Origin: Serripes groenlandicus
Taxonomy: Eukaryota > Mollusca > Bivalvia > Cardiida > Cardiidae
Direction of reading: 5' to 3'
Assembly (NCBI GenBank): GCA_031761405.1
Contig: JASEVX010000001.1
Location: 116,102,609 to 116,166,608, forward strand
Length of the DNA: 64,000 nt
The notes below the pieces were generated by a model. It was not told where the DNA came from. It ran no database searches and saw only the letters and a list, made by a program, of their open reading frames with translations. The translations under genes and the position numbers were made by a program. Position 1 is the stretch's first letter. The number at the start of each line of letters is the position of its first letter. Of the stretch, positions 49,261 to 61,702 are shown piece after piece.

Positions 49261-50249
49261 GTATACGATAACAGAGTGAAGTGACATATAGGTCGTTCAA
49301 TGGCCTTTTTTAGCTATAGGTATAAGAAATACAAATTATGTCAGATAACTTACTGTTTAGCATCATTTTGTATGACATTTAATGCATAGATATACATAAT
49401 TCAACTAAAAAGCATGTGATAGGTATACTATTCGGATGTTGATGAGAAACATCATAAAACATGTAATTGTATTGACCATTCATGGGATTCTTATCAAAGA
49501 GCAAATGAATAGTTTCATCAGATGTCTATTTAAGTAGCCTATAAAACATGTAGATTCTTAGAGTCTTACAAAAACAGGTCGTAAAATCGACAACATATAT
49601 CCTGGGAGAATAGTATCATGGAGATTAACCCTTTCTCCATATAACATAGAAGTGCAACAGACGACTTTAAACGTTTGGAAACTCTCTATAAATGGAAATA
49701 TAGAAGAAGCTAATTTCAAATACAAGGTCAATAGGCCAAATGACCCTTGAGAAAATAAAAAATACACAAATTAACATTACAAATGACATAGAAAGTGGCG
49801 CACATTTACCAATTTAATCATTGAATAGAGTTGAAAACATTTTGACAAAATGTGAAATTGCCCATTGTGATAATTTTTTACTTTTGCCAAATAAAATCTG
49901 CAGCACATGACTTAGAACGTATGGAAAGTCTCTATGAATGGATATATAATCATTGAATATAATTGAAAACATTGTCACAAAAGAAGAAATTGCTTTCGAT
50001 GTTTTCTATATTCTTCTGCTGAAAATAGCGTTAAAATACGTCTGTTTGTGAGAAAGGTTTTAGGAAAGTTTAAGCACACATAGGTTAATCGGAGTCTTTT
50101 CTATAGACATGAATATTTGAATGCAGTACTATAAAGGCCATCTCATAAATAAATCCCATCATACACATGAACTGTACACATTATAAATAGAGAGTTCTCC
50201 ATGTACTAGTACAGTTTTTCACGTGACTGTTATTTAAACAATCGATAAT
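49261..50249. other. Gene-free interval with decayed TTAA-type MITEs
   Basis: A left end TTAACCCTTTCTCCATATAA starts at 49625, followed by gcaacagacgactttaaacg. A second copy lies at about 49800-50065 (gaaattgcccattgtg, tgtttgtgagaaaggtttt). No gene is supported. Confidence 0.5.
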
Positions 50250-50843
50250 GAATATATCAAGCAAACTATAGCTACATTGTAGTAGATGTAGAATATATCA
50301 AGCAAACTATAACTTCTCTGTAGTATATGTAGAATATACCAAGCAACTAAAGCTTGCCTGTAGTAAATGTATACTATATCAAGCAGACTATAGCTTATAT
50401 GGAGTAAATGTAGAATAAATCAAGCAAACTACAGCTTCTTTATGGTAGATGTAGAATATATTAAGCAAACTACAGCTTCGCTGTTGTAGATGTAGAATAT
50501 ATCTAGCAGACCACAGCTTCCCTCTAGTTGATGTAGAATATATGAAGCAAACTACAGGTTCCCTGTAGAATATATCAAGCAAACTACAGCTTCCCTGTAA
50601 TAGATGTAGAATATATCAAACAAACTACAGCTTCTCTGAAGTAGTTGTAGAATATATAAAGTAAACTACAGCTTCCCTGTAGTAGTATAAAATATATCAA
50701 GCAAACTACAGCTTCTCTATAGTAGATGTAAAATATATCAAGCAAACTACAGCTTCTCTATAGTAGATGTAGAATATATCAAGCAAACTACAGCTTCTCT
50801 ATAGTAGATGTAGAATATATCAAGCAAACTACAGCTTCTATGT
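50250..50843. repeat. Minisatellite, 41-bp unit, about 14 copies
   Basis: The unit contains gtagaatatatcaagcaaac and tacagcttctctatagtaga; adjacent starts at 50769 and 50810 are 41 apart. The right-hand units (50700-50840) are nearly identical, the left ones diverged; one unit near 50560 is shortened. The 64-residue minus frame is repeat-derived. Confidence 0.95.
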
Positions 50844-51394
50844 TGTTAACTCGAACCGTTTCTTTGAACATAGGCCTATATGTCTTGCGAAGACAGCGTA
50901 GCAGCAGTTCTAATTATAATGAAACAATATAGATCAGTCTCTGTCTTAATCAATTCTTTTTCTTATTTCTATATATATATAGTTGTTCTCTTAAAGACCT
51001 CCATTTCAAAAACAATAATCTCAGTTACATTTAAGCTTACTTCCATTCCATTACAGAATCTGTTAATAAAAGTAAATTGTTTTTCTGTTATGTGATTACT
51101 GTTAAAGCACAATGAAAAATGTCCTCTGCAAACATGAGACAAATAATGTCAGGTATTTCGTCCGAAATTATTTTGGTACCTTGACCACAAACAAGTTAAT
51201 ACACTCCATTATCTACAACATTGTGAATATATTCTATACATCTTCATACACGATTTACCTGTTTATTTATATGTACATGTATATTATATTTTCTCATTTC
51301 TAGTCAAACTATTAATACGAAACAAAGTTCGTGTCAAAGAAGAATGCTTGCTGATTTCGTAAATTGTGGCTACTACCTACCATATTTACGTTTA

Positions 51395-51660
51395 TCACAT
51401 ATCATATGACACTATTAGTTTGGTTTCCAGTCTTACTCTCAAGTATTTGTTACAACGCGGAAACCAGACTATGAAAATGACGTCACGTCAGCGGTTTGAG
51501 GTAATATAGTAAACGTTATGTACATTTTTTTTCGGTAACTAAGCTGAATATGACGCTCACAAAGGCTCGCAGCATATCATCTTAGTAAACTCGAATAATA
51601 AAAGTGATAATAAATAAACACTCATGAAATATCCTCTACAAATGCTGCATCATATAACAT
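51395..51660. mobile_element. Dispersed repeat, third copy (shortened)
   Basis: Matches 29280-30005 over agtttggtttccagtctta, gacgtcacgtcagcggtttg, ggctcgcagcatatcat and aaagtgataataaataaaca. The middle arm present in the other two copies is missing. Confidence 0.7.
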
Positions 51661-53399
51661 ATTTATAGCACAAGAATCACGAATGCGCTTCGATGTTATA
51701 ACCTTGTTTACCTTGTATAAATACGCAGCAGGTCATATAACGTGTTCAACACAAATAAAAATGTTCACCTTTCCCGTATTTGAACCAGGACACTGGAAAA
51801 CACTCAATAGTTCATGAGCTTGCCTTAACCCAACGCTGTCAAAGGCAATTACAGACTTTTGCAAACAATGCAGATTCAGGTCTCTCCTTAAATCTGCATT
51901 GTTTGCCACTTATACATTAAATTTTACAAAATTTCCTGATGGACGCCAAATAAAGTGGTCCAATTTTCAACATCGAAGTGTCGATATTGTGAAATTCGAC
52001 AGTGAAAGGGTTAACTATTCGGATAAATCCTTACACATCTACGACATTTTATCAGACGAAACACGTTTGGAAAGTGCAGTGCTGGAGAAAGATCCAATTC
52101 TCCTCCATGCAAGTAGAGAAGTCTCTGATCAGATTGTTCGGGCGAATCAGACTCAATGCATTACGTACACGTATTCTCAAAGTTGTCCGCTCTTTCGCGG
52201 TTCGTTAAATCTCGAATTAGGTGGGTCATTACTTATTCATGCGCAGTTCTGTAGAAGAAGATCTCCTGTACACTGGTAATAGATCGGGTTTTTACCACAG
52301 TATACTAATTCGTTCCTGAGAAAGAAATCGGTTTTATTGAAACTCAAAGAATGTCGATATAAACCTTGTTACTCTCATCCTTATCGCCCTTTCCTTTATT
52401 GACTGCTGCTGCAAAAGGCGATCTTGGATATGGAAAAGTGCTAAAAATCATCAGTTTCTATGTTTATCACAGTGTTTTCAAATATATTTAAAAAAAAAAT
52501 TATCAATTATTTTTAAAACAAGCCGGTGTTCTTGTTGGACCGCTCGCAGCGGCTCAAGTGGAATCCACTTCGGAGACGCACATTCCTCAGTGTAGAACTG
52601 GGTTGTCAGATTGGCCTCTCGCAAATCTGTTAGAAATAACATAAAAAAGTCCCTCGTTAAATCAAACGTATAATTAATTATTATTTACAGATAACATATA
52701 CTGATATTTTATACTCTCTCACAATAAATTTAACAAGTTTAACTTAATACGATAACAAACTGCAGTATTTTAAAGTCATTCTTCACCTCGAATAACTGAG
52801 TCGTTACTACATCCCAAGGATGTATCAAGATAAACCCCGTAAGAATAGAATAGATTAATTAAATCAATCCAATTTAAGAAAACAAATGACAACAATGTAT
52901 TAGAAAAATAAAATTGCGTCTCACCTACATATAAGCATACACATACAAACATAGCTATATATATGATGTTATATTATATATAACCATATATATGTTTGAA
53001 TGTGCCCACATGTAGATGCAATCGCATCCCACCTACATATAATCATGCACATACTTACATAGCTATATATATCAGGGGCGTAGCTTTGTAAGACCTTATT
53101 TTCCCCAGATCATATTCTTCCCACCTGGGAAAAATAGGATCCTATTCTTCACAGCTTGGAAAAATAAGATCTCACTTGTTACACATTTCGAACATATATG
53201 TCACAGCTCCTGGGAAATTTGTGATCGAAGCTGGTTTTTTATGTACCATGAAATCACATTCCTCACAGGTCAAAAATTGCTTGAAACTTTTAACAAAAAA
53301 GTAAACGTTTACAACTGAGTCACATTTGTCACAGATTGCTATTGTCAGTATTGCAGATATATTGTGTTGATATACATGTATGCGTATATATTTTTTAGT
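51661..53399. other. Gene-free interval with hairpin and a two-unit repeat
   Basis: 51858-51908 forms a hairpin (gcaaacaatgcagatt / aatctgcattgtttgc). Its arm resembles the inner arm of the MITE at 42949. A ~109-bp segment is repeated at about 52917 and 53027 (cacctacatataa, acatagctatatatat). The 126-codon frame at 51899-52279 starts inside the hairpin and shows no recognised domain. Confidence 0.45.
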
Positions 53400-53765
53400 T
53401 ATAAAGAATCGTTGATTATGTTGATGTTGTTGTCGTTTTTGTTGTTGTTGTTGCTGTTAGTTCTCTACTTGGCTGCAGTTGTAGGCGCAGTGGCGGTTGC
53501 TGTAGAGATAGTTGTTTTAATTTGTTGTTGTTTGTTTTATGTTGTTGCTGTACGGGTATTAGTGGTATTAGTAGGAATAGTAATGGTTCTTGTTGGCATC
53601 GTAAAAGTAGGTGTATGCGTAGTAGTGGTAGATGGCAATGTAATTGTTGTTGTGAATTGTGTTGGCATTGTTGTGCTTGCTGTCGGTAGAAAGATGGTTG
53701 ATGTAGGCGCAAACAAGGTAGTTGTTTGCTTGTTCGATTGTTATTATAGGCGTCGTTGTGTTAGT
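53400..53765. repeat. TTG/GTA-rich degenerate trinucleotide tract
   Basis: Imperfect gttgtt, gtagta and ttgctg triplets give a 134-codon Val/Leu-rich frame on one strand and a Gln/Thr-rich frame on the other. Both are explained by the repeat. A related tract is at 53995-54130, separated by a reverse SINE-like piece (gaccgaggatcgaagccggg) at about 53895-53935. Confidence 0.7.
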
Positions 53766-54130
53766 TAATAGTCTATACCATTTTATATTAGCTCATTTTG
53801 AAGAAAGCTGGCAGTCTCTTTAATCACTCTCGAGTCCGCTTCCTGTGTCAAACTCACCCGTACTGAGTGCCCATGGGAAAGGTTCTACGAGAACGTTCAC
53901 CGACCGAGGATCGAAGCCGGGACCTCTACCTCTGAGCGTCTGTTACTGTATAAATATTTGTTGTTGATAAGAGTTTAGATGTGGTAAATGTAAGAATGAT
54001 TGTTGTTGGTTTTGTTGTTGTTGTTGGAGATGTACGTGCTGTTGTAGGCGCAGTACTTCCGCAATAATTGGAGGTGGCACGTGTGGTAATGGTTCTTGTA
54101 GGCGTAATAGTGGTAGTTGTTGGTGGTTTT

Positions 54131-55629
54131 GTGGCGTTTGATCGCTTAATTGTGTTCCGCTCACCTGAGCACGAAATGCTCAATGTGAAATATTGTAATC
54201 ACCATATGTCCGATGTCTGTCCGGCGTTAATATTTTTAAAAAATCGTCTTGTCTGAAGCCCTTGATATTTGGTAAGTATGTAGCACCATATAGTGATCCT
54301 TTACAAAGATTGTCAGATATTGCCATAGGGGTCAAATCTGGCCCCACCCCAGGGGTCAAACGTTTCCTATATACTTGTATATGAAAATCATCTTGTCTGC
54401 AACTTCAAGGCCCATACCTTTGATATGTGGTATGTAGCAACATAGTATATGTAGTGGTCTTTTACTGACACTGTTCAAATTAAGCTCCGATCCCTTTGAT
54501 TCTCGTGTGGGAAATTCAGGCGTCCTGTGCATTAAAGAAATGATGGAAATAAGTAATCATGAATAAGAAAAAATAGGATGTGCAAATGATAGGCTGGTTC
54601 CTGAATTGTATTAATACTTTCCGATGATGTATACGGGTTACTTATGTGCTTAAATGGGGAATCGTATGAATACAGACGCGGGAGTGTGTAAAATTCGGCC
54701 ATCTCCGCAACGTTATGTGAAAAACTCGGCCATCGTATTTATATTACTTTTACTGTTTTTTTCTTAATAAATCATAATAATATTGGTATGATGTGAAAGA
54801 GTAGATTATGTTGTTTGTAAATATATGAAATATAGACATTTGCTTTTGTAAAGATGTACACACAATATATCTGGCCACGTTATGTGAAAAACGCAGACTA
54901 TGTACTTTGTACGTAAATATCGTCATTGACCGAGATTCATACATTATAACATCTCTGAAGTTATAAGTAGGGATTTATGACTATAGTTTGCAAAATTGCA
55001 CATACTAAGTATGGAATACATTTAGAATGGGAGAGCTTCTCAGTAAGTGACCGGTTTTCATTGACAGATGTACTGGAAAAAGTATTTCCAACGCTTTCAA
55101 CGGATAAATTTCGTGCAAGTAGTGAATACCGCAGTAACAGCAGAGCTTTTGTTTAAAGATAGTTCTGTTCAAAGCTTGCCTGATATGGTCGAGCATTAAC
55201 GATAGTGTAATAATTCACCCTCGGGGTCACAATCCGACCAAGATAAATATAGAGAAAATTTAAGTTTTAAGAATTGGTGGTGTTGTTGCTGTTGTAAGAA
55301 TATGTTGTATCGTTTTTATGCGGGGGATTCAGCTATGCTGAATACCTCCGTATATTGTCATGGCCAGCGTTCAGGAAGCGTAAATTTGTAAATTGTTTGT
55401 GCTGCCCTCTGTTTTTTCAAAATGGACAATTTTTCTTGATTGTCCAGGGATCAGTTAAATACGTTTCACAACAAGCTAAACAGTATGCACGTTATACAAA
55501 GTAAACGTACACAATGTAACGTTTTAATCCATGAAGTTGTATACATAATTTAGAAATTTAAGTTAGACATAAGGATTTTAAATGTTTCTTTTAAATATAT
55601 GGAAAACGAGTAGCTTGAAAGCTACAGGC
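54131..55629. other. Gene-free interval with dispersed-repeat copy
   Basis: 54160-54420 carries the motifs gctcacctgagcacgaaatg, ttgtaatcaccatatgtccg and ctggccccaccccaggggtc, a well-known kind of bivalve dispersed repeat. A small GTT tract is at 55279-55300. No gene is supported. Confidence 0.5.
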
Positions 55630-56775
55630 TACATTTTGCATCGGATCTTCATGAAAGTTTATCAGAACATTCATCTCCATCAAATCTTAGACAAGTTCGA
55701 AACTGGGTCATTTGAGGTCAAAAACTAGGTCACTAGGTCAAATTGAAGGAAAATCTTTTAACACTCTAGAGGCCACATTTTCAACTTGAGCATGTTGAAA
55801 CTTTATCAGAATGTTTGTCTTGATGATGTAAGTCAAGTTCGAATATGAGTCATGTCGGGTCAAAAATTAGGTCACTAGGCCAAATTGAATGGAAATCTTG
55901 TTAACACTTCGAAGGCCTTATTTTCAACTTGAGCATGTTGAAACTTTATCAGAATGTTTGTCTTGATGATATGTAGGTCAAGTTCGAACATGGGTCATGA
56001 TAGGTCAAAAAGTAGGTCACTAGGTCAAATCGAAGGAAAACTTGTTAATACCCTAGAGGCCGCAAGTTTGAACTTTTATCAGAATGTTTGTAATAATGAT
56101 ATCTAGGTCAAGTTCGAATATAGGTCATATTGGGTCAGAAACTAGGTTACTAGGCCATATTAAAGGACAATCTTGTTAATACTGTAGAATTTATTTATAT
56201 CTAGGCCAAGATCGAATATGGGTCAAGCCGAGTCAAATACTAGGTCAAATTGAATGGAAATCTTGTTAACACTCTAGATGCCTTATTTTCAACTTGATCA
56301 TGTTGAAACTTTATCAGAATGTTTGTCTTCATGATATGTAGGTCAAGTTTGAACATGGGCTATGATGGGTCAAAAAATAGGTCACTAGGTCAAATGGAAG
56401 GAAACGCTTGTTATCACTCTAGAGGCCGCAATGTTTGCTTCAGCATTTTGAAAATTTGTCAGAATGTTTGTATTAATCCTTTTTGGCTACAGCAGCTTGA
56501 AATTTGGTCAGAATTATATCTAAATGATATCTAGGTCAAGTTTGAATATGGGTCATGCCGGATTAAAAACTAGATTACTAGGCCAAATTGAAGGAAAATC
56601 TTGTTAACACTCTGGATACTGCATTTTTAGCTTGAGCATGTTGAAACTTTATCAGAATGTTTTTTTTTTGATGATTTCTAGGTCAAGTTCTAACATGGGT
56701 CATGTTGGGTCAAAATGTAGGTCAATAGGTCAAATTGAAGGAAAATCGTGTTAACACTCTAGAGCCAACATCCCC
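55630..56775. repeat. Degenerate ~140-bp tandem repeat, about 8 units
   Basis: Units share gaaactttatcagaatgttt, taggtcaagttcgaatatgg, gggtcaaaaactaggtcact and aatcttgttaacactctaga. Starts at 55798, 55939 and 56073 are 141 and 134 apart. Later units are deleted or truncated. It is non-coding. Confidence 0.8.
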
Positions 56776-56830
56776 CGCATTTCAGTACGTTCAGTACTTT
56801 GATTGTATTAGGCGTAGTTTTAAGAATATG

Positions 56831-56865
<35 letters not shown>

Positions 56866-57927
56866 GTTTCAATGGCGTAGTAGTGGTTATTGTAGGTTTT
56901 CGGCGTTGGGGAACATATTATATAATCTTCGGAGCTGGCCCAAATATAACGTATAACAAATCTAAGCCAAATAACTCATTACATTAATTATGCCCCTTTC
57001 AAAGAAGTACGTATAGTTTTATATTGTTTTGTACATATCTGTCGGTCGGTAGGTTGTATAACGCTTGGGCTTATGATGGTCACACTTGGCATGGTATTGA
57101 AGTCAGCAGGTCAAAGGTCAATGTCACAGCGACCGTATACAGTCAAAGTTTGTATGATAATAACTAGTGAATGCTTGGGTCCTCAAATTTGGTAGGGAGA
57201 TTAGTAATGACCTTCACATGACCCCTAACTGCCACATAGACGTACAATGTGAAATGACTAATGCCGGCCATTCGGTGAACATACACAATCATTTATATGG
57301 TCCTGACAAAGTGGCGTTTCATGGGGCAAAATGTTTGACAAATATCTCTTTTTGTTACTAAATATACGCTCACTTCGTTGTTATCGTGATTACAGTTCAG
57401 GGTCCATGATTACGAACAGTCTCAAGTCCAAGTATAGACCAAAAGACTATACAAAATTGATCTTACAAAAATATTTGTATATAATAGATAATAAGATTTT
57501 AAATAGATTATTAGAATGTTATTAGAATAAAAATTCGCAGTTTTGCCTCTCGAGTTTGAACTCAAAAATTGAGATTGTTCGTAATCATGGCCCCATGTTT
57601 CATTTACAAGTCTGAAATACCAAAGACAGAAGCATATTTATTCTTTTATAAAAGCGCTAAAATACTTCGAGTAGTTAAGGCCTATTCGGACATTGGTCTT
57701 GCACGATTCCTCACACACACACACACACACGAAGACACCATTTAGTTGCAAATCAAACCAGATTATCGGAACCAATGTAACCTACATATATTCTTGCCAG
57801 ATTCTCGTTTTTAAAAATCACAGACACGTGGACAGTTCCAGTTGTAGAGGCAATATATCAATCATGTTCTCCTACAACCTAGGACGTACGTTGCAATTAT
57901 TGACCACATTTAAATACATCCTCAGTA
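56776..57927. other. Gene-free interval with (GTT)n and a dispersed repeat
   Basis: A GTT tract of about ten units at 56831-56862 gives Cys- and Val-rich shadow frames. 57040-57320 resembles a further molluscan repeat (cttgggcttatgatggtcac, gtcaaaggtcaatgtcac). A (CA)n tract sits at 57712-57730. Confidence 0.5.
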
Positions 57928-58510
57928 CCCAGGGCATTCATAACATAGTATAGAAGGTACCCCGGACAAATTGGCTAGCGAAACTTCGTACTCATGAATG
58001 ATAAATGAGGGGAAATCCAGCCACATACCTCACGCGACACGGAAATTGTTGAGTTATGGGTGAAATCGCGGTTCACAGTGATCCAACGAGATCGCGGCCA
58101 ATCAAATGGCTGTATTTCCCCTCATTAATTATTCATAAGAACGAACCAATTTGCAACCAGCCTAGGTGGCGCAGTAGGTGCGCATCTGATTACGATGTCA
58201 GAGGTTGTGGGTTCAATTCCCGGGCTGGTCATTTGCATTTGGGGTCTCCGTGGTAGATTGCTTAAGGTCTCTGACTTCAAATCACTTGGCCTCTCACCGC
58301 TGTGAGTTCGAATCTCGGACTTTCATGTGAGGAAGCTATAGTTATATGGTGGTTCTATGTCCGGTGAGACACCTGAAGAATTTACCCACCATCTAAGCTG
58401 AAAGTCACCCATATGGGTAACCGGTGGCGACTTTAAATAAACCTAACTAATTATAACAAATTTGCCCAGGGTATCATATTTGTTATGAATGCCCTGGGTA
58501 CCGAGAGTAT
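57921..58510. mobile_element. MITE split by a SINE insertion
   Basis: The left arm (from about 57921: ctcagtacccagggcattca-taaca, then gacaaattgg and aatgaggggaaat) is inverted in the right arm. The right arm is in two parts: tatttcccctcattaattat-tcat at 58112-58136 and, after the SINE, acaaatttgcccagggtat and tgttatgaatgccctgggta up to about 58505. Removing 58157-58445 makes the two arms line up. Confidence 0.8.
58157..58445 (+). mobile_element. Dimeric tRNA-like SINE
   Basis: The first tRNA-like unit has an A-box region cctaggtggcgcagtaggtg and B box gtgggttcaattcccgg. The second, from about 58240, has gggtctccgtggtagattg, a long variable arm (ttggcctctcaccgctg) and B box tgagttcgaatctcgg; its anticodon loop region cttcaaatc resembles a class II tRNA-Leu. 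The tail includes aaagtcacccatatgggtaa and ends gactttaaataaacctaac. Short aatttgc repeats on both sides may be the target duplication. Confidence 0.8.
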
Positions 58511-59301
58511 TTAAATATAGATACCATTACATAATGTGTTTAACTGTTTGTAACTTAAATATTGCTGCTGCTGATCGTCCTCCTCATACTACTACTACTA
58601 TTACCACTACTTATTATCATTTTTGTTGTTGTTGTTGTTATAATTATTATTTCTGTTATCATACTGTCAACCAGGTTTCATTTCATCTTCTCATGTTTAT
58701 TCATTCATGTTTATGTCATTGTTGTTATTGTAAAGTATAGCCCACCTCAGAGTACATTCCTCCGTAGGTGTGTTTACTCTAGCGCGACGTTGGCGATTCC
58801 GTGGTGTTTATGTCTGTGTGTGAGAGGGTCGTTAAACCTGTTTGGTATGTAGGAGTGGTCACTTTTCTAAACATCTAAATATAAATCTTTTCTTTCCCGC
58901 CAAACTTCCTAGATATACTTTCTAGAACAAATCAGTTGCACGTCGGCAGTCACACCGTCAAGACGGTTGTTGTACAGACACGATTAATGTACTGGTGGCC
59001 AACACCTTAACTATATGTATTTGTCTAGTAATACTATGTGTAGCCAAGTGTCATAGCCTGGTAAGATATTTACTTTATTTTATTTGTTAACAATTACTTA
59101 ATATGAAATATTGTGTAATATTCTGTAATTCTGTAATTCTGTGATAATTTAAATACGTAGCAAACTCTTACTTCATTCATGGAATTGTTAGTCTGAATTC
59201 AGTGCTTTAATATTTATTCTTTAAACATTTCTGGCTGTCTCTATATATATAATACAATAATTGAACCAGCACGGCAGTTGAGTTGAATGAAATAATCCCC
59301 T

Positions 59302-60626
59302 GGTGACAATGGCGATCTCGGCATTTGAGACAGCTGGGCGTGGCTCTACGACTTCAACTTAGAATGGATGAGAAGAACCTTTTCGTAAGACAGCACGGGA
59401 AAATTCGTGTCTAGGGAACAAAGGAATTCTTCAGGAAAATTGTGGCCACAAATATTTTTTTTGGTAATGAAGTGAAGTTGTATTTAAAATTCTTAAGTTC
59501 ATTCAGGCTTCAAAGAGTCTGTATTTGAGATAGAAACTTGGAAAGTTCCGACGGAAAACTTTATGAGGGACCCTCAAACTCAATTTCGTCTTCTACGCGG
59601 AAGGATACAGAACTATTTCTTGACGTTTCTCAACGCTGGAAGAAAGGAACAGTGATAGTGTGTTTAGGATGTTTTTTTCTGTTTATTTCATAATGTGTAA
59701 GTTCTTACAGTGTTTTTATAAGTTTTAAGGATTGAGGAACGAGAGGAAGTGTGTAAAGGTAAGTACCATTAGCTCAACTTGCTTAAAAGTACTGTACCAG
59801 TTTATTTTTCTCGTGACCGTAATTTTCTACTTTCATTTTCACGGATGCCATGTGATGTAAATTTATGCATAGCTAGAGACGTTCTATATTAAATATTTAA
59901 ACAGAGACAGTTTCTATTTGATAGTTACTTTCAGTCAGATAAGTTACAGTGTTTCATATTACGTTAGGTTCGTGATTTTTTGATAAATTCAAACCCTCAG
60001 TTTTTGACCTCGTTTTGGGAACCGGAAACCGGAATTTGATAGGATAACCTTCACCTTGTCATTGAAAAACACGGAAGCGATTGATATTTCAATAAATTGT
60101 TATTATATCAATACATTTTGTGGTTTATTTTCACTTGAGTAAGATTAATTACAGATATATTTAAAATTAGTGGTATTAATTGTTGAGAAACAGTTTAGTG
60201 GACTCTTTTTCACAAATTTAAGTAATAATTTCAGATAACAAGTTGAGCATTGGTACTTTACAAGTCATTGTGTAATTATATGTTTAGTAACAAGTCATTG
60301 TGTATATTATATGTTAAGTTACATGTCATTCTGTATATTATATGTGTAGTTATTGCATTTCTAGTTAAAGATTTAACCTAGATTCTCAATTTACTGTGAT
60401 CCTGTGATTAGTATTTGTGATATAGTAGTTGCTTAGTCACCCTGTTCTAACTAAGCATACACTAACCATTTACAACAAATCACAGTGAGTGTCAGAGAGT
60501 GAGAGATAAATAGACTCGCGTATTGTATTAATATTCGCGTTATTTTGATAGCTTTATTTTCTAAAGAAGTTAGGAAGTACGTTCATCATTCATCTCATCT
60601 ATATAGTTTAGTTATAAATCATCAAA
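59302..60626 (+). other. Long leader of the LTR element
   Basis: About 1.3 kb separates the putative primer-binding site from the gag ATG. A perfect donor-like AAAG|GTAAGT sits at 59759 and a pyrimidine-rich acceptor-like ctttattttctaaag ends at 60566, so the leader may be spliced. A 30-bp unit (caagtcattgtgta) is repeated three times at 60258-60353. No ORF is seen. Confidence 0.4.
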
Positions 60627-61702
60627 ATGGCTCAACCAGTGAAAAAATTGCAAGATTTGATTAACACTCCTGGGAATAGTAGTTTCGGTCGAGGGAAAAT
60701 GTCTGGCACCTCAACACCCAGTAAACCAAACATTGCAAATGCAGACCATTCGATCAATTATAGTGTTTCCCCATATGTCCCCAAATTACCATCATTTTCA
60801 GGAGATGAACCCATGCAGAAAGGGGACTGCATTTTTTCTGAATGGAGATATGAGGTAAAATGTCTGCAGAGTGACCCTGATTTTAGCAATCATGTTATTT
60901 TACTTGCAATTCGCAGGTCTTTGAAGGGCACTGCAAAGAAAATTATGATTCCACTTGGTGCGATGGCCACCGTAACTGCTATTCTTGGCAAGTTGGAGGC
61001 CATGTTCGGTGATGTCTCCACCAAGGGAATAATTATGCAGGAATTTTTTAATGCCCAACAACGTCCTGATGAATCTGTAATAGCTTTCGGCTGTAGACTA
61101 GAGACATTACTTCAAACTGCTATTGATAATGGACATCTTACAGATGATTCCAAAAATGATTTATTGAGGCATAAGTTCTGGACTTCCCTCAGTTCTGACA
61201 AATTGAAGTCCCAGACACGCCATAAATATGACACAATTTTTTAGACTATAATCAGTTATTACGTGAAATTAGACAAGTAGATAAAGAAATTAGTCTTAGT
61301 TCTCACACATCTTGTAGTTCAAGTAAGACCAAGGTACAAGCCATCGCAGTTTATACAGATCAGTCTTTAGATGAAAAATTTAGAAACCTTGAGCAGTCCT
61401 TGAAAGTAGAGATAGGACAGGTAGAAAGTAGACTGGATGCAAAATATGAGTCTAAGTTAGATAAAATTTTGAAGAGACTTGACCAGTTTGAACCTGCTGC
61501 TACTCCTTATATCCCGCATGATACTGGTTTTCAGGGCGACCATACAGGCAAAGGTAACACTTTTCAGAATAATCATGCAAATGATAGCTATCGCCCTAAT
61601 GGTAATCGTCCTTACAGGGGCCGTGGACAGGGATCAAGTCGATCCAATCAGGGTGGTGGTAATGGCGCTTACCACTATCCAAAGCCCGCGCCAAAAGGTT
61701 AA
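60627..61702 (+). CDS. gag: Ty3/gypsy Gag (interrupted)
   Basis: Begins MAQPVKKLQDLINTPG after tcatcaaaATGG. The capsid-like part includes PKLPSFSGDEPMQKGDC, EWRYEVKCLQS and MQEFFNAQQRPDESV-AFGCRLE. This frame stops at 61242-61244 within a T6 run, and the following sequence continues one base back (LDYNQLLREIRQVDKEIS) to the stop at 61700-61702. The C-terminal part has a coiled-coil-like segment (LDKILKRLDQFEP) and a Gly/Arg/Asn-rich tail (NGNRPYRGRGQGSSRSNQ). No CCHC zinc knuckle is present, so RNA binding would rest on the Gly/Arg tail. The break may be an indel or a recoding site. Confidence 0.8.

Noticed and set aside
48559..49300. Frames of about 190-207 codons through the N gap
   Set aside because: They consist of unknown bases and microsatellite translation.
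51899..52279. 126-codon frame
   Set aside because: It begins inside a hairpin repeat, shows no domain and has an overlapping alternative frame.
53364..53768. 134-codon Val/Leu-rich frame resembling a membrane protein
   Set aside because: Hydrophobicity comes from degenerate GTT/GTA triplets; the opposite strand is equally open and Gln/Thr-rich.
56735..56987. Cys-rich and Val-rich frames
   Set aside because: Produced by a (GTT)n tract at 56831-56862.
58157..58330. Two tandem tRNA genes
   Set aside because: Imperfect stems, a shared SINE tail and insertion into a MITE arm indicate a dimeric SINE.
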